From assembly GCA_018399755.1 (NCBI GenBank), contig JAGYOE010000003.1, forward strand, positions 1-64,000: a stretch of DNA of 64,000 bases, written 5' to 3'. The notes under the pieces are model-generated. The model worked only from the letters and a program-made list of their open reading frames with translations. It did not search any database and had not been told where the DNA came from. Position numbers and translations under genes: made by a program. Shown piece after piece: positions 1 to 13,112 of the stretch. Each line of letters opens with the position of its first letter. Within the stretch, counting starts at the first letter, position 1. This DNA comes from Bacilli bacterium (lineage in GTDB: Bacteria > Bacillota_I > Bacilli_A > Izemoplasmatales > Hujiaoplasmataceae).

Positions 1-241
1 CATTATAAAGGGTTATATTAATCGGGATAAAATTGCTCTAATAAAAACACCTCAAGGTTTTAAAACAACAGAGCTAAAAACGGCATATAAACTTGCGAAT
101 AAAAATAAAAAGCAATATATTGATGATGCTTCTTTATTATTTTATGAAGTGAATAAGGAAGTAAAACTAATTAAAGGCAATGAAAACAATATAAAAGTAA
201 CATCAGAATTTGATTTAAATATAATGGAGGATTTACTATGA
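1..241 (+). CDS. ispD: 2-C-methyl-D-erythritol 4-phosphate cytidylyltransferase, C-terminal part (truncated by window edge)
   Basis: Frame from base 2 reads ...KTPQGFKTTELKTAY...DDASLLFYE...GNENNIKVTSEFDLNIMEDLL*, typical of the IspD C-terminus; overlaps ispF start. Confidence 0.85.
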   Translation, partial: IIKGYINRDKIALIKTPQGFKTTELKTAYKLANKNKKQYIDDASLLFYEVNKEVKLIKGNENNIKVTSEFDLNIMEDLL

Positions 242-729
242 TTAAAATTGGATTTTCAAAAGATGTTCACCCTTTAGAAGAGGGCGAAAAATTTATGTTA
301 GGTGGTTTAGAGATTGATCATTACAAAGGATCTACTGGTTATTCCGATGGAGACTGTTTATTACATGTAATAGCTGAATCTTTGTTAGGTGCTCTTGCAA
401 TAGGTGATTTAGGAAAGTTTTTTCCTGAAGATAATCCAAAGTTCAAAGATTATGATTCTAAGTTAATTTTAAAAGAAGTATTTAATTATGTTAACAAAAA
501 AAATTACGAAATATCAAATTTGGATTGTATGGTATCTTTAGAAAAACCTAAAATTAGGCCTTACATAAATGATATGCGTAGATTGATTGGCGAATTACTA
601 GATTGTGATCCAAAACAAATATCTATTAAAGCAACTACTTTTGAAGGTTTAGGATTTGTTGGGGAAGAAAAAGGAATTATGTGTGAGGCAATTGTTGTTT
701 TAGAAAAATCTGATTTTATTTTAGATTAA
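238..729 (+). CDS. ispF: 2-C-methyl-D-erythritol 2,4-cyclodiphosphate synthase
   Basis: GFSKDVHPL...HYKGSTGYSDGDCLLHVIAESLLGALAIGDLGKFFPE is the IspF signature; adjacent to ispD. Confidence 0.95.
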   Translation: MIKIGFSKDVHPLEEGEKFMLGGLEIDHYKGSTGYSDGDCLLHVIAESLLGALAIGDLGKFFPEDNPKFKDYDSKLILKEVFNYVNKKNYEISNLDCMVSLEKPKIRPYINDMRRLIGELLDCDPKQISIKATTFEGLGFVGEEKGIMCEAIVVLEKSDFILD

Positions 730-801
730 AAAATTAACAAGACTTATTTTTTCAAATTGTAATGAGTTTGTGTTAAAATAGTTACGCTAGGAAGTGGTAA
801 G

Positions 802-1086
802 ATGTTAGAGACAGAACATGGAATGTTTGACTTATTAAAAAATTATCGTGATGCTTTTGTTTTAGATGATTTTAATAATCGTTATGTTGATTATTTTCAT
901 AAATATAAATTTATTGTAGGAGACTACTCTGCAGGGTTATTAAGACTTAAAGGTTTTACTAAAGATAACTATGAATTAATACCCGACTATCTAGCAGAAT
1001 CATGCGCTCCTAATTGCGCATACTACATATTAAAAAACAATCAGTATAAAGAAAATCAAAACAACGGTGAACAAAACAAAGAATAA
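802..1086 (+). CDS. yutD: YutD-like family protein
   Basis: Short protein with RYVDYFHKYKFIVGDYSAGLLRLKGF and a CAPNCAYYILKN tail, resembling YutD; next to nfu and pgpA-like genes as in yut clusters. Confidence 0.7.
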   Translation: MLETEHGMFDLLKNYRDAFVLDDFNNRYVDYFHKYKFIVGDYSAGLLRLKGFTKDNYELIPDYLAESCAPNCAYYILKNNQYKENQNNGEQNKE

Positions 1087-1100
1087 GTGAGGTGTTACAA

Positions 1101-1340
1101 ATGAAATATGAAGAAATTATTGAAGAGATAAAAGCTGTAATCAAATTAATTAGACCATATATTAATCGAGATGGTGGAGATATAGAGTTTGTTAAGTTTG
1201 AAGATGGTATAGTTTATGTGAAACTCAAAGGAGCTTGTGTTGGCTGTGCTGGTTTTGATACAACTATGAATGATTTAATTGAAGATACACTATTAGAAAG
1301 AGTTCCTGGAGTAATTGGAGTTGAACATATATGGGAATAG
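1101..1340 (+). CDS. nfu: NifU C-terminal domain Fe-S scaffold protein
   Basis: IRPYINRDGGDIEFVKFEDGIVYVKLKGACVGCAGFDTTM; CxxC Nfu motif. ATG at 1101 has a better RBS than the GTG at 1092. Confidence 0.9.
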   Translation: MKYEEIIEEIKAVIKLIRPYINRDGGDIEFVKFEDGIVYVKLKGACVGCAGFDTTMNDLIEDTLLERVPGVIGVEHIWE

Positions 1341-1846
1341 AAATGATAAATTCAAATGATAAGATGAAAGCAATATCAAAAAATTTGTTAATTGATCGCG
1401 GGGTTACGATTAAAGATATAGCAGAAATTGTTTATGATTTACAAAAGAAATATATTCCTAGCATTAAACACAAAGATTGTATGGACGCAATTGAAAGAGT
1501 ATTAGATAAAAGAGAAGTTCAAAACGCAATTTTAACTGGCATTGAATTAGATAGATTAGCCGAAGAAAATAAATTATCCGAACCACTAGAAACCCTTATA
1601 AATGGAGATAATCCTCTATATGGAATTGATGAAATATTAGTTTTATCTATTGTTAATGTATATGGTTCAATTGGTTTTACTAACTTTGGATATGTTGATA
1701 AATTAAAACCGGGTATTATTGGTAAATTAGATGAAGAAGGAAAAAAACCAAATAAATGTAATACCTTTTTAGATGATATTATTGGGGCTATTGCAGCTGC
1801 AGCTGCTTCATCAATAGCTCATAATTTTGAAGATAAGAAAGAATAA
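1331..1846 (+). CDS. Phosphatidylglycerophosphatase A-like (YutG family)
   Basis: LLIDRGVTIKDIAEIVYDLQKKYIP...GFTNFGYVDKLKPGIIGKLDEEGKKPNKCNTFLDDIIGAIAAAAAS resembles the YutG/PgpA-like family. Confidence 0.75.
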   Translation: MGIEMINSNDKMKAISKNLLIDRGVTIKDIAEIVYDLQKKYIPSIKHKDCMDAIERVLDKREVQNAILTGIELDRLAEENKLSEPLETLINGDNPLYGIDEILVLSIVNVYGSIGFTNFGYVDKLKPGIIGKLDEEGKKPNKCNTFLDDIIGAIAAAAASSIAHNFEDKKE

Positions 1847-1864
1847 CCTAAGGTTATTCTTTTT
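1841..1864 (+). terminator. Intrinsic terminator overlapping the pgpA-like stop codon
   Basis: GAATAACCT-A-AGGTTATTC followed by T-run; stop TAA lies inside the stem. Confidence 0.75.
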
Positions 1865-1947
1865 AAGTGAAAAATTAAAAACTCTCTTGCTTGATAAAAA
1901 CTGATTATATGATATAATATTATCAGTTTCTTTGAGGGGTGTTAATT

Positions 1948-2277
1948 ATGAAACAAGGTGACATCGTCAAAGGTCGTATTACTAATATAAAATCTTATGG
2001 AGCTTTTGTTAAAGTAGAAGATAAATATGATGGTTTAATTCATATATCTGAAATTAGCGATGGATATGTAAGAAATATCGAAGACTATCTTAGTGTTGGT
2101 GATGAAGTTACTGTCGAAGTAATTAAAGTAGATGGTGATAAAATTAGCTTCAGTTATAAGAGTCAAAATAAGACCGGACGTAAAAAAAGAGAATCAACAG
2201 ATTTAAAAACTGGATTCAAACCTTTTGAAACCCAGCTTAAAGCTTGGGTAAAAAAGTATCAAAAAGACGACGAATAA
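1948..2277 (+). CDS. S1 domain RNA-binding protein (YugI/GSP13-like)
   Basis: GDIVKGRITNIKSYGAFVKVEDKYDGLIHISEISDGYV...GDEVTVEVIKVDGDKISFSYK. Confidence 0.85.
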   Translation: MKQGDIVKGRITNIKSYGAFVKVEDKYDGLIHISEISDGYVRNIEDYLSVGDEVTVEVIKVDGDKISFSYKSQNKTGRKKRESTDLKTGFKPFETQLKAWVKKYQKDDE

Positions 2278-2340
2278 TTTCGTTGTTTTTTATTGACAAA
2301 AGTTTAGATATCAGATAATCTTAAAGCCTAGGGGGCCATT

Positions 2341-3675
2341 ATGAAAGAAAAATATTTAAAATTGGATTATGAAAATATTTTAGCATTTATTAACAAAGAT
2401 AGCTTGGATGAAATTCAAACTGAAGTTTCAAGAGCAAAAAATAAATTGGATAATAAATCAGGTTTAGGGAATGCCTTTTTAGGGTGGCTAGACACTGTAG
2501 GAAATTATAATCCAGATATGATTAATGATATTATTAAAACTAGTAAAAAAATCCAAAAACAAGCTGATGTTTTGGTAGTTATTGGAATTGGTGGATCATA
2601 CCTAGGCGCTAAAGCGGCTATAGAATATATGAAATCATATTTTAAATTAACTTCAAAAACTGAAGTAATATTTGCGGGGCAAAATTTATCTTCAACTTAT
2701 CTAAGTGAACTTATAGATTATTTAAAAACAAAAGATTTTTCAATTAATGTAATCTCTAAATCTGGGACTACTACTGAACCAGCAATCGCTTTTAGAGCTT
2801 TGAAAATATTACTTGAAGATAAATATGGTGAAACTAGTGCAAATAAAAGAATATATGCGACTACAGATAAAAATAAAGGGGCTTTAAGAAGCTTAGCTGA
2901 TACAAAAAAATATAAAACTTTTATTGTTCCTGATGATATAGGCGGTCGTTATTCAGTTTTTACACCAGTAGGGTTATTGCCAATAGCGGTAGCTGGAATT
3001 GATATCTTAAAAATGCTTGAAGGAGCAAAAGAAGCCAAGGATACTTATCTTAAAGAAGATATTTATCAAAATGATGCATTTATGTATGCAGCTTTAAGGA
3101 ATTTATTATATCGTGATAAATTCGCAGTTGAGTTATTGGTTAATAGTGAGCCTAAATTAAACTATTTTTCTGAGTGGTGGAAGCAATTGTTTGGTGAATC
3201 AGAAGGTAAAGATGGGGAAGGATTATTTGTTGCTAGTGCATCTTTTACAACCGATTTACATTCATTAGGACAATTTATCCAAGATGGTAAAAATATTATC
3301 TTTGAAACAATTATCAATATAGATAAACCAGAGAAAGATTTATTAATTGGGCAAAATAAAGCAAATTTAGATCAGCTTAATTATCTTAAAGAAAAATCCA
3401 TCGACTATGTTAATAAACAAGCGATTAAAGGGACTAGACTTGCACACTTAGATGGTAAAACGCCAAATATGATGATAACAATTCCAAAAATATCTGCATA
3501 TAGTTTTGGATATTTGGTTTACTTTTTTGAACTAGCTTGTGCTATAAGTGGATATCTCTTAGGGGTTAATCCATTTAATCAACCAGGAGTAGAAAATTAT
3601 AAAAAAAATATGTTTGCTTTATTAGAAAAACCTGGTTTTGAAAAATTAACAAAAGAATTAAAGAAAAAACTATAA
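2341..3675 (+). CDS. pgi: Glucose-6-phosphate isomerase
   Basis: VVIGIGGSYLGAKAA, VISKSGTTTEPAIAFR, DDIGGRYSVFTPVGLLPIAVAG, NPFNQPGVE. Confidence 0.97.
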   Translation: MKEKYLKLDYENILAFINKDSLDEIQTEVSRAKNKLDNKSGLGNAFLGWLDTVGNYNPDMINDIIKTSKKIQKQADVLVVIGIGGSYLGAKAAIEYMKSYFKLTSKTEVIFAGQNLSSTYLSELIDYLKTKDFSINVISKSGTTTEPAIAFRALKILLEDKYGETSANKRIYATTDKNKGALRSLADTKKYKTFIVPDDIGGRYSVFTPVGLLPIAVAGIDILKMLEGAKEAKDTYLKEDIYQNDAFMYAALRNLLYRDKFAVELLVNSEPKLNYFSEWWKQLFGESEGKDGEGLFVASASFTTDLHSLGQFIQDGKNIIFETIINIDKPEKDLLIGQNKANLDQLNYLKEKSIDYVNKQAIKGTRLAHLDGKTPNMMITIPKISAYSFGYLVYFFELACAISGYLLGVNPFNQPGVENYKKNMFALLEKPGFEKLTKELKKKL

Positions 3676-3680
3676 AAAAT

Positions 3681-3706
3681 AAGCACTATCGATTATGATA
3701 GTGCTT
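3681..3706. terminator. Bidirectional terminator between convergent genes
   Basis: AAGCACTATC-gattat-GATAGTGCTT hairpin. Confidence 0.75.
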
Positions 3707-3714
3707 GTTATTTG

Positions 3715-4575
3715 TTAAAATATATTTTTAGAATATGCGTGCAGCAATTTTTTTTGTTTAGCTTTTACAGATATTTTAGTGATGTTTGCTTTTACTTCAC
3801 CATCAGCTTGGAAATATACTGGTTGATTTAGGTTTAATTGAATGTTTCTGCCTTTTAATATAGTAATTTTTGATTTAATATATCTATGCCAACCTGGGTA
3901 GATAGTTAATAATAAAAGTTGTAATAATAATTTATTTAAATTATGTGCGACGACCACATAAAAACTATCATCTTCAAGATTAGCATTAGGAGCAGCTTTC
4001 ATTCCTCCTCCAAAGTAACGACCGTTTTGAATAGAAGCAATGTAAGCTTTTTTAAAATTATATTCTTTATTATCAATAATAAGATTTATTGTTTGATTTC
4101 TATAATTGAGAAGTGCACGAAAAACATTTATTAAGTAAGATAACTTACCTTTTTTTGAATCATTATTTACATAATGAGAAACTAATCCATCAAAACCTAA
4201 ACCACAACCATTGATAAATTTTACTTTTTCTTTATCATCTAAAGTAGCTTCACCAATTGTTACTTCAGCTGATTTTAGTGGTTTAAGTGATCTTAAAAAA
4301 TCATTACCTGAACCACTTTTTGCTAGATAAATATTTTGTTTAATTTCTTCAAGATTAACATTATTAATTAAATAATTTATTGAACCATCTCCACCTAGAA
4401 ACAAAATATCAGTAATATTTTTTCTTTTATTTAAATATGATTTTAAATTAGTTATTTTAAGTGTAGAACGCAAAATAAATTCTATACCTTTTTTTTGAAA
4501 ATATTTGACAATCTTCTTTGTTTTTCTTTTTGATTTTCTATTGCTAGAAAGTGGATTGTGAATTATTAAAAACAT
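3715..4575 (-). CDS. Diacylglycerol/lipid kinase family protein
   Basis: FLIIHNPLSSNRKSKR..., LFLGGDGSINYLINNV, SGSGNDFLRSL: DAGK catalytic motifs. Confidence 0.85.
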   Translation of the reverse strand: MFLIIHNPLSSNRKSKRKTKKIVKYFQKKGIEFILRSTLKITNLKSYLNKRKNITDILFLGGDGSINYLINNVNLEEIKQNIYLAKSGSGNDFLRSLKPLKSAEVTIGEATLDDKEKVKFINGCGLGFDGLVSHYVNNDSKKGKLSYLINVFRALLNYRNQTINLIIDNKEYNFKKAYIASIQNGRYFGGGMKAAPNANLEDDSFYVVVAHNLNKLLLQLLLLTIYPGWHRYIKSKITILKGRNIQLNLNQPVYFQADGEVKANITKISVKAKQKKLLHAYSKNIF

Positions 4576-4738
4576 ATTAAGCCCCTTTCAGTTCGCGAAC
4601 CAGATAAGGTTATTATATCATACTATTTAAATAACTAAATATTAAATATTTTTTTATGTTAAGCATCGCTTAAACTGTGAATTTAATCATTTTATGATAT
4701 AATCATTAGTATAATATTATTGAATTTAAGGAGTTAAA

Positions 4739-5200
4739 GTGAAAATTAGAAAAAGATTAAATTCTCAAGAAGATACATATAAACTAGCAAAAATAATTTC
4801 CGAGTATATATTTCCTGGAATGATTATAGGATTAAGTGGTGATTTAGGATCGGGCAAAACCACTTTTACTAAATATTTTGCTAAAGAAATTAGTGTGAAG
4901 GATGTTTTAAATTCACCTACTTTTACAATTCTAAAAACTTATAAAGGCAAGCTGGATTTATATCATATGGATGTTTATAGGTTAGAAGGTATAGGATATG
5001 ATTATGAATTAGATGATTATATTTATGGTAAAGGCATCGCTATTATAGAGTGGTGTGAATATATTGATATCATGTTACCAAAAGATATTCTTAAAATATC
5101 TTTTAAATTTATTGATGAAACTACTAGAGATGTAATTATTGAAGGAAGTGATAAATATGAAAAAATCGTTGAAGAGATTAGCGATAGATACAGCGACTAA
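4739..5200 (+). CDS. tsaE: tRNA t6A biosynthesis ATPase TsaE
   Basis: GLSGDLGSGKTTFTKYFAKE...NSPTFTILKTYKGKLDLYHMDVYRL. Confidence 0.95.
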   Translation: MKIRKRLNSQEDTYKLAKIISEYIFPGMIIGLSGDLGSGKTTFTKYFAKEISVKDVLNSPTFTILKTYKGKLDLYHMDVYRLEGIGYDYELDDYIYGKGIAIIEWCEYIDIMLPKDILKISFKFIDETTRDVIIEGSDKYEKIVEEISDRYSD

Positions 5201-5759
5201 ATATATATACTTAGCTTTAATGATAGATGATAAGGAAGTGTCATCTATTTATCAAGAAGGAGACAATAATCATTCTGTGACTATTATTCCTTTATTAGCT
5301 GAATTATTAAAGAATGCGGAAATTTCCTTACAAGATTTAGATGAAATAATAGTAGGTGTAGGACCAGGAAGTTATACAGGAGTAAGAATTGGCGTGACTG
5401 TTGGGAAAATGATAGGTTATTTAAATAATATAAATATTTATCAAGTATCATCATTAGCATTATTAGCTTCTACTTCTAAGCAAAAATATATTTTACCTTT
5501 AATAGATGCAAGAAGAAATAATGCTTTTATGGCTTTTTTTAATCAAAAAAAGAGGAAATTGACTTATCTAAAAAATGATACACTAGAAAATATTGAATCA
5601 TTTAAAAGCAACATAATAGAAAAATATGAAGTAATCGAGTTTGGAAAACCTAATTTAAAGAAAATAATTGATTCAAACTTAATGGTTAAGATTGAAGATA
5701 TTCATAATTTAACACCAAATTATTTAAGGATAACTGAAGCTGAAAGAAATCTAAAATAA
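5157..5759 (+). CDS. tsaB: tRNA t6A biosynthesis protein TsaB
   Basis: LAIDTATKYIYLALMID...IIVGVGPGSYTGVRIGVTVGK; overlaps tsaE; ATG at 5157 preferred. Confidence 0.92.
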   Translation: MKKSLKRLAIDTATKYIYLALMIDDKEVSSIYQEGDNNHSVTIIPLLAELLKNAEISLQDLDEIIVGVGPGSYTGVRIGVTVGKMIGYLNNINIYQVSSLALLASTSKQKYILPLIDARRNNAFMAFFNQKKRKLTYLKNDTLENIESFKSNIIEKYEVIEFGKPNLKKIIDSNLMVKIEDIHNLTPNYLRITEAERNLK

Positions 5760-6193
5760 TGAACTCAAATATAAGGAAAGCAACCAAGAATGATTTATGT
5801 TTTATTCAAAAATACGATAATTTATATTTTAATAAAACATCAAAGCGTGGGATTTCTAATGAAATATTTAATAATCCTTTATTAAATTGTTTTATCTTAG
5901 AAAATAAATCTACCAGTATTGGTTATACCATAAGATGGCTAGATAAAGATAAATAACAGATGTATAGTTTGGCCATAAACCCTAGTGAACTACATAAAGG
6001 GTATGCAAAAATACTTTTAGATTACTTGTTCAAATACTATAATAAAAAAAATAAAAGAAATAAGTTCAGAAATAAGAATCACAAACAAAAAATCAATAGA
6101 TTTGTATAAAAGTTTTGGTTTTAAAGAAGTAAGCATTAGAAAAAATTATTACAATAATAATGAAGATGCATTATTATTGTATAGAAAATTATA
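5759..6193 (+). pseudogene. rimI: RimI-like ribosomal-protein alanine acetyltransferase, disrupted
   Basis: MNSNIRKATKNDLCFIQKYDN...TIRWLDKDK* then in-frame MYSLAINPSELHKGYAKILLDYLF, then after an A-run frameshift EISSEIRITNKKSIDLYKSFGFKEVSIRKNYYNNNEDALLLYRKL*; canonical position between tsaB and tsaD. Confidence 0.8.
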
Positions 6194-6206
6194 GGAAGTG
6201 AAATAA

Positions 6207-7202
6207 ATGAATGTATTAGGCGTTGAAACAAGTTGTGATGAAACAAGCGTTAGCATTGTTAGAGATGGCAATGTTGTTTTAGCAAATGAAGTTTTATCAC
6301 AAATTGATATTCATAAAGTATACGGGGGAGTAGTGCCTGAGATTGCTTCTAGAGAACATATTAAAGGGATTACTTATGTTTTTGATCAAGCGATGAAAAA
6401 AGCTAATTTAAATTTTGAAGATATTGATTTAATTGCAGTTACAAAAGGTCCGGGATTAATTGGATCGTTACTAATCGGGATAAACGCTGCTAAAGTAATT
6501 AGTTTAAATTATGGTATTCCAATTATTGGAGTTCATCATATTAGTGGTCATATTTACGCTAATTATATTGAACAAGGAATGGAATTTCCAATATTAGCAT
6601 TAGTTGTTTCTGGAGGCCATACTGAATTAATTTTGATGAAAGAACACTATGATTTCACTAAACTAGGCGAAACACAGGATGATGCGGTTGGAGAAGCCTA
6701 TGATAAAATTGCAAGGGTATTAGGTTTAGAATACCCGGGTGGTCCGGTAGTTGATCGACTTGCTGGCGGCGGAGAAGATAATTTGGATTTTCCAAGGCCA
6801 ATGATTAATAGCAATGATTTTAATTTTAGTTTTTCTGGACTTAAATCTCATGTGATTAATACTCATCATAATATGAAGCAAAGAAATGAGAAGATTAATA
6901 TTGATGATTTTTGTGCTAGTTTTCAAGAAGCAGTAACTGATGTTTTAGTTAAGAAAACAATTCAAGCTAAAAATAAATACAAGGTTAAACAAGTAATAGT
7001 TGCGGGTGGAGTCGCAGCTAATTCAGGATTAAGAAAAAAAATGAAGGCGAAAATCACTGATATTCCAGTGTATTTTCCTAAGATGCAATACTGTACAGAT
7101 AATGCAGCTATGATAGCCGCTGCGGGATATTTCCAATATAAAAAAAATGGTGAATCTGATGATTTATATATAAATGGATATTCAAGATTAGATTTAGAAT
7201 GA
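6207..7202 (+). CDS. tsaD: tRNA N6-threonylcarbamoyladenosine transferase TsaD
   Basis: [50 protein letters not shown]. Confidence 0.97.
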   Translation: MNVLGVETSCDETSVSIVRDGNVVLANEVLSQIDIHKVYGGVVPEIASREHIKGITYVFDQAMKKANLNFEDIDLIAVTKGPGLIGSLLIGINAAKVISLNYGIPIIGVHHISGHIYANYIEQGMEFPILALVVSGGHTELILMKEHYDFTKLGETQDDAVGEAYDKIARVLGLEYPGGPVVDRLAGGGEDNLDFPRPMINSNDFNFSFSGLKSHVINTHHNMKQRNEKINIDDFCASFQEAVTDVLVKKTIQAKNKYKVKQVIVAGGVAANSGLRKKMKAKITDIPVYFPKMQYCTDNAAMIAAAGYFQYKKNGESDDLYINGYSRLDLE

Positions 7203-7211
7203 GAGGATAAT

Positions 7212-8840
7212 ATGGAATCAAATTTTATTAAAACTATTATGGAAGAAGATTTAAAGTCTGGAAAAGTAAATGAAATTGTTACTAGATTTCCACCTGAGCC
7301 CAGCGCTTATTTACATATTGGTCACGCTAGAGCAATTGTAATGAATTTTGAACTAGCAAATAATTTTGACGGTAAAACTAATTTGCGCTTTGATGATACA
7401 AATCCTTCAAATGAAGATAAATCATTTGTTGAAGCAATTAAAAGAGATATTGAATGGTTAGGATACAAACCTGCTAAAGTATTGTTTGGTTCGGATTATT
7501 TTGATGTATCTTATAAATTAGCAAAGAAGTTAATAGAAAAAGGTTTAGCTTATGTCTGTGATTTAAACGCTGACCAAATGCGAGAATATCGAGGAACTTT
7601 AAAAACACCAGGAAAAGAATCTCCATATCGTAAGCGTTCTATTGAAGAAAATTTAGAATTATTTTCACAAATGAAAGCTGGTAAATTTAAAGATGGAGAA
7701 AAAACATTACGCGCAAAAATTGATATGGCCTCTCCTAATATGAATATGCGTGACCCGGTGATTTATCGGATAATGCATATTGAACATCAAAACACTGGAA
7801 AAGATTGGTGTATCTATCCGATGTATGACTTTGCACACCCGATTCAAGATGCATTAGAAGGAATAACTCATTCTTTATGCTCTTTAGAGTATGATGATCA
7901 CCGAGTTTTATATGATTGGTTTGTAGAAAAATGTGAAATGGAACACGTTCCTCATCAATATGAGTTTGGCAGATTAAATATTACTAACACAATTATGTCT
8001 AAACGCTATTTAAAAATGCTTGTAGAAGCAAATAAAGTTAACGGATTTGATGATCCAAGAATGCCAACTTTAGCTGGTTTAAAAAGAAGAGGTTTTACAA
8101 AAGAATCAATTAAAGATTTTATTATAAGCACTGGTCTTTCTAGAGTTAATTCAACTGTTTCAAGTGAAATGTTAGAAAACTCTTTAAGAAACGACCTAAA
8201 CTACAAAGTGAAAAGAGCACACGGAGTAATTAATCCTTTAAAAGTTACTATAACTAATTATCCAAAGGATGAAATTGAATGGATTGAAGTTCCTTATAAT
8301 CCTCAAAATGAAGCTTTAGGTTCTCGAAAAATTGCTTTTGGGAAAAATGTTTATATTGAAAGAGAAGATTTTATAGAACATAAACCAAATAAAAAATGGA
8401 AACGTTTGGCTTTAGGAATAGAAGTTAGATTAATGCGAGCATATTTTATTAAATGTAATGAAGTTATTAAAGATAAATCAGGAAAAATAATCGAGTTACT
8501 TTGCACCTATGATCCTGAAACTAAATCTGGATCAGGGTTTAAAGATAGAAAACCTAACGGTAATATTCATTTTGTTGAAGCAACTACTTCAAAAAAAGCT
8601 AATTTTAATTTGTTTGAACCACTATTAATTGATTCTGATGATAAAAAAGATCTCTTTGAAAGATTAAACCCTAATTCTTGGTTATCATCAACAGGATATA
8701 TTGAAAAAGCCTTAGAAAATACAAAACCAGAAGATAAATTTCAATTTATTAGAAAAGGTTACTTCACAACTGATTTTGAATCGACGAAAGACAATATTAT
8801 AATTAATAGAACTGTTGAATTAAAATCTAGATTCAAGTAA
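7212..8840 (+). CDS. glnS: Glutaminyl-tRNA synthetase
   Basis: TRFPPEPSAYLHIGHARAIVMNFELA...GKTNLRFDDTNP, SLEYDDHRVLYDWF, IMSKRYL; GlnRS-type class I aaRS. Confidence 0.92.
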   Translation: MESNFIKTIMEEDLKSGKVNEIVTRFPPEPSAYLHIGHARAIVMNFELANNFDGKTNLRFDDTNPSNEDKSFVEAIKRDIEWLGYKPAKVLFGSDYFDVSYKLAKKLIEKGLAYVCDLNADQMREYRGTLKTPGKESPYRKRSIEENLELFSQMKAGKFKDGEKTLRAKIDMASPNMNMRDPVIYRIMHIEHQNTGKDWCIYPMYDFAHPIQDALEGITHSLCSLEYDDHRVLYDWFVEKCEMEHVPHQYEFGRLNITNTIMSKRYLKMLVEANKVNGFDDPRMPTLAGLKRRGFTKESIKDFIISTGLSRVNSTVSSEMLENSLRNDLNYKVKRAHGVINPLKVTITNYPKDEIEWIEVPYNPQNEALGSRKIAFGKNVYIEREDFIEHKPNKKWKRLALGIEVRLMRAYFIKCNEVIKDKSGKIIELLCTYDPETKSGSGFKDRKPNGNIHFVEATTSKKANFNLFEPLLIDSDDKKDLFERLNPNSWLSSTGYIEKALENTKPEDKFQFIRKGYFTTDFESTKDNIIINRTVELKSRFK

Positions 8841-8864
8841 ATCAAGGGGAAAAACCCTTGATTT
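8839..8864 (+). terminator. Intrinsic terminator after glnS
   Basis: AAATCAAGGG/CCCTTGATTT stem followed by an AT-rich tail. Confidence 0.6.
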
Positions 8865-8936
8865 ATTTATTGTATTTATAAGGGTTATAAGTTTATACTT
8901 TTTTGCAATCATGTTATAATATTTAAAGGTGATAAT

Positions 8937-13110
<4,174 letters not shown>

Positions 13111-13112
13111 AT

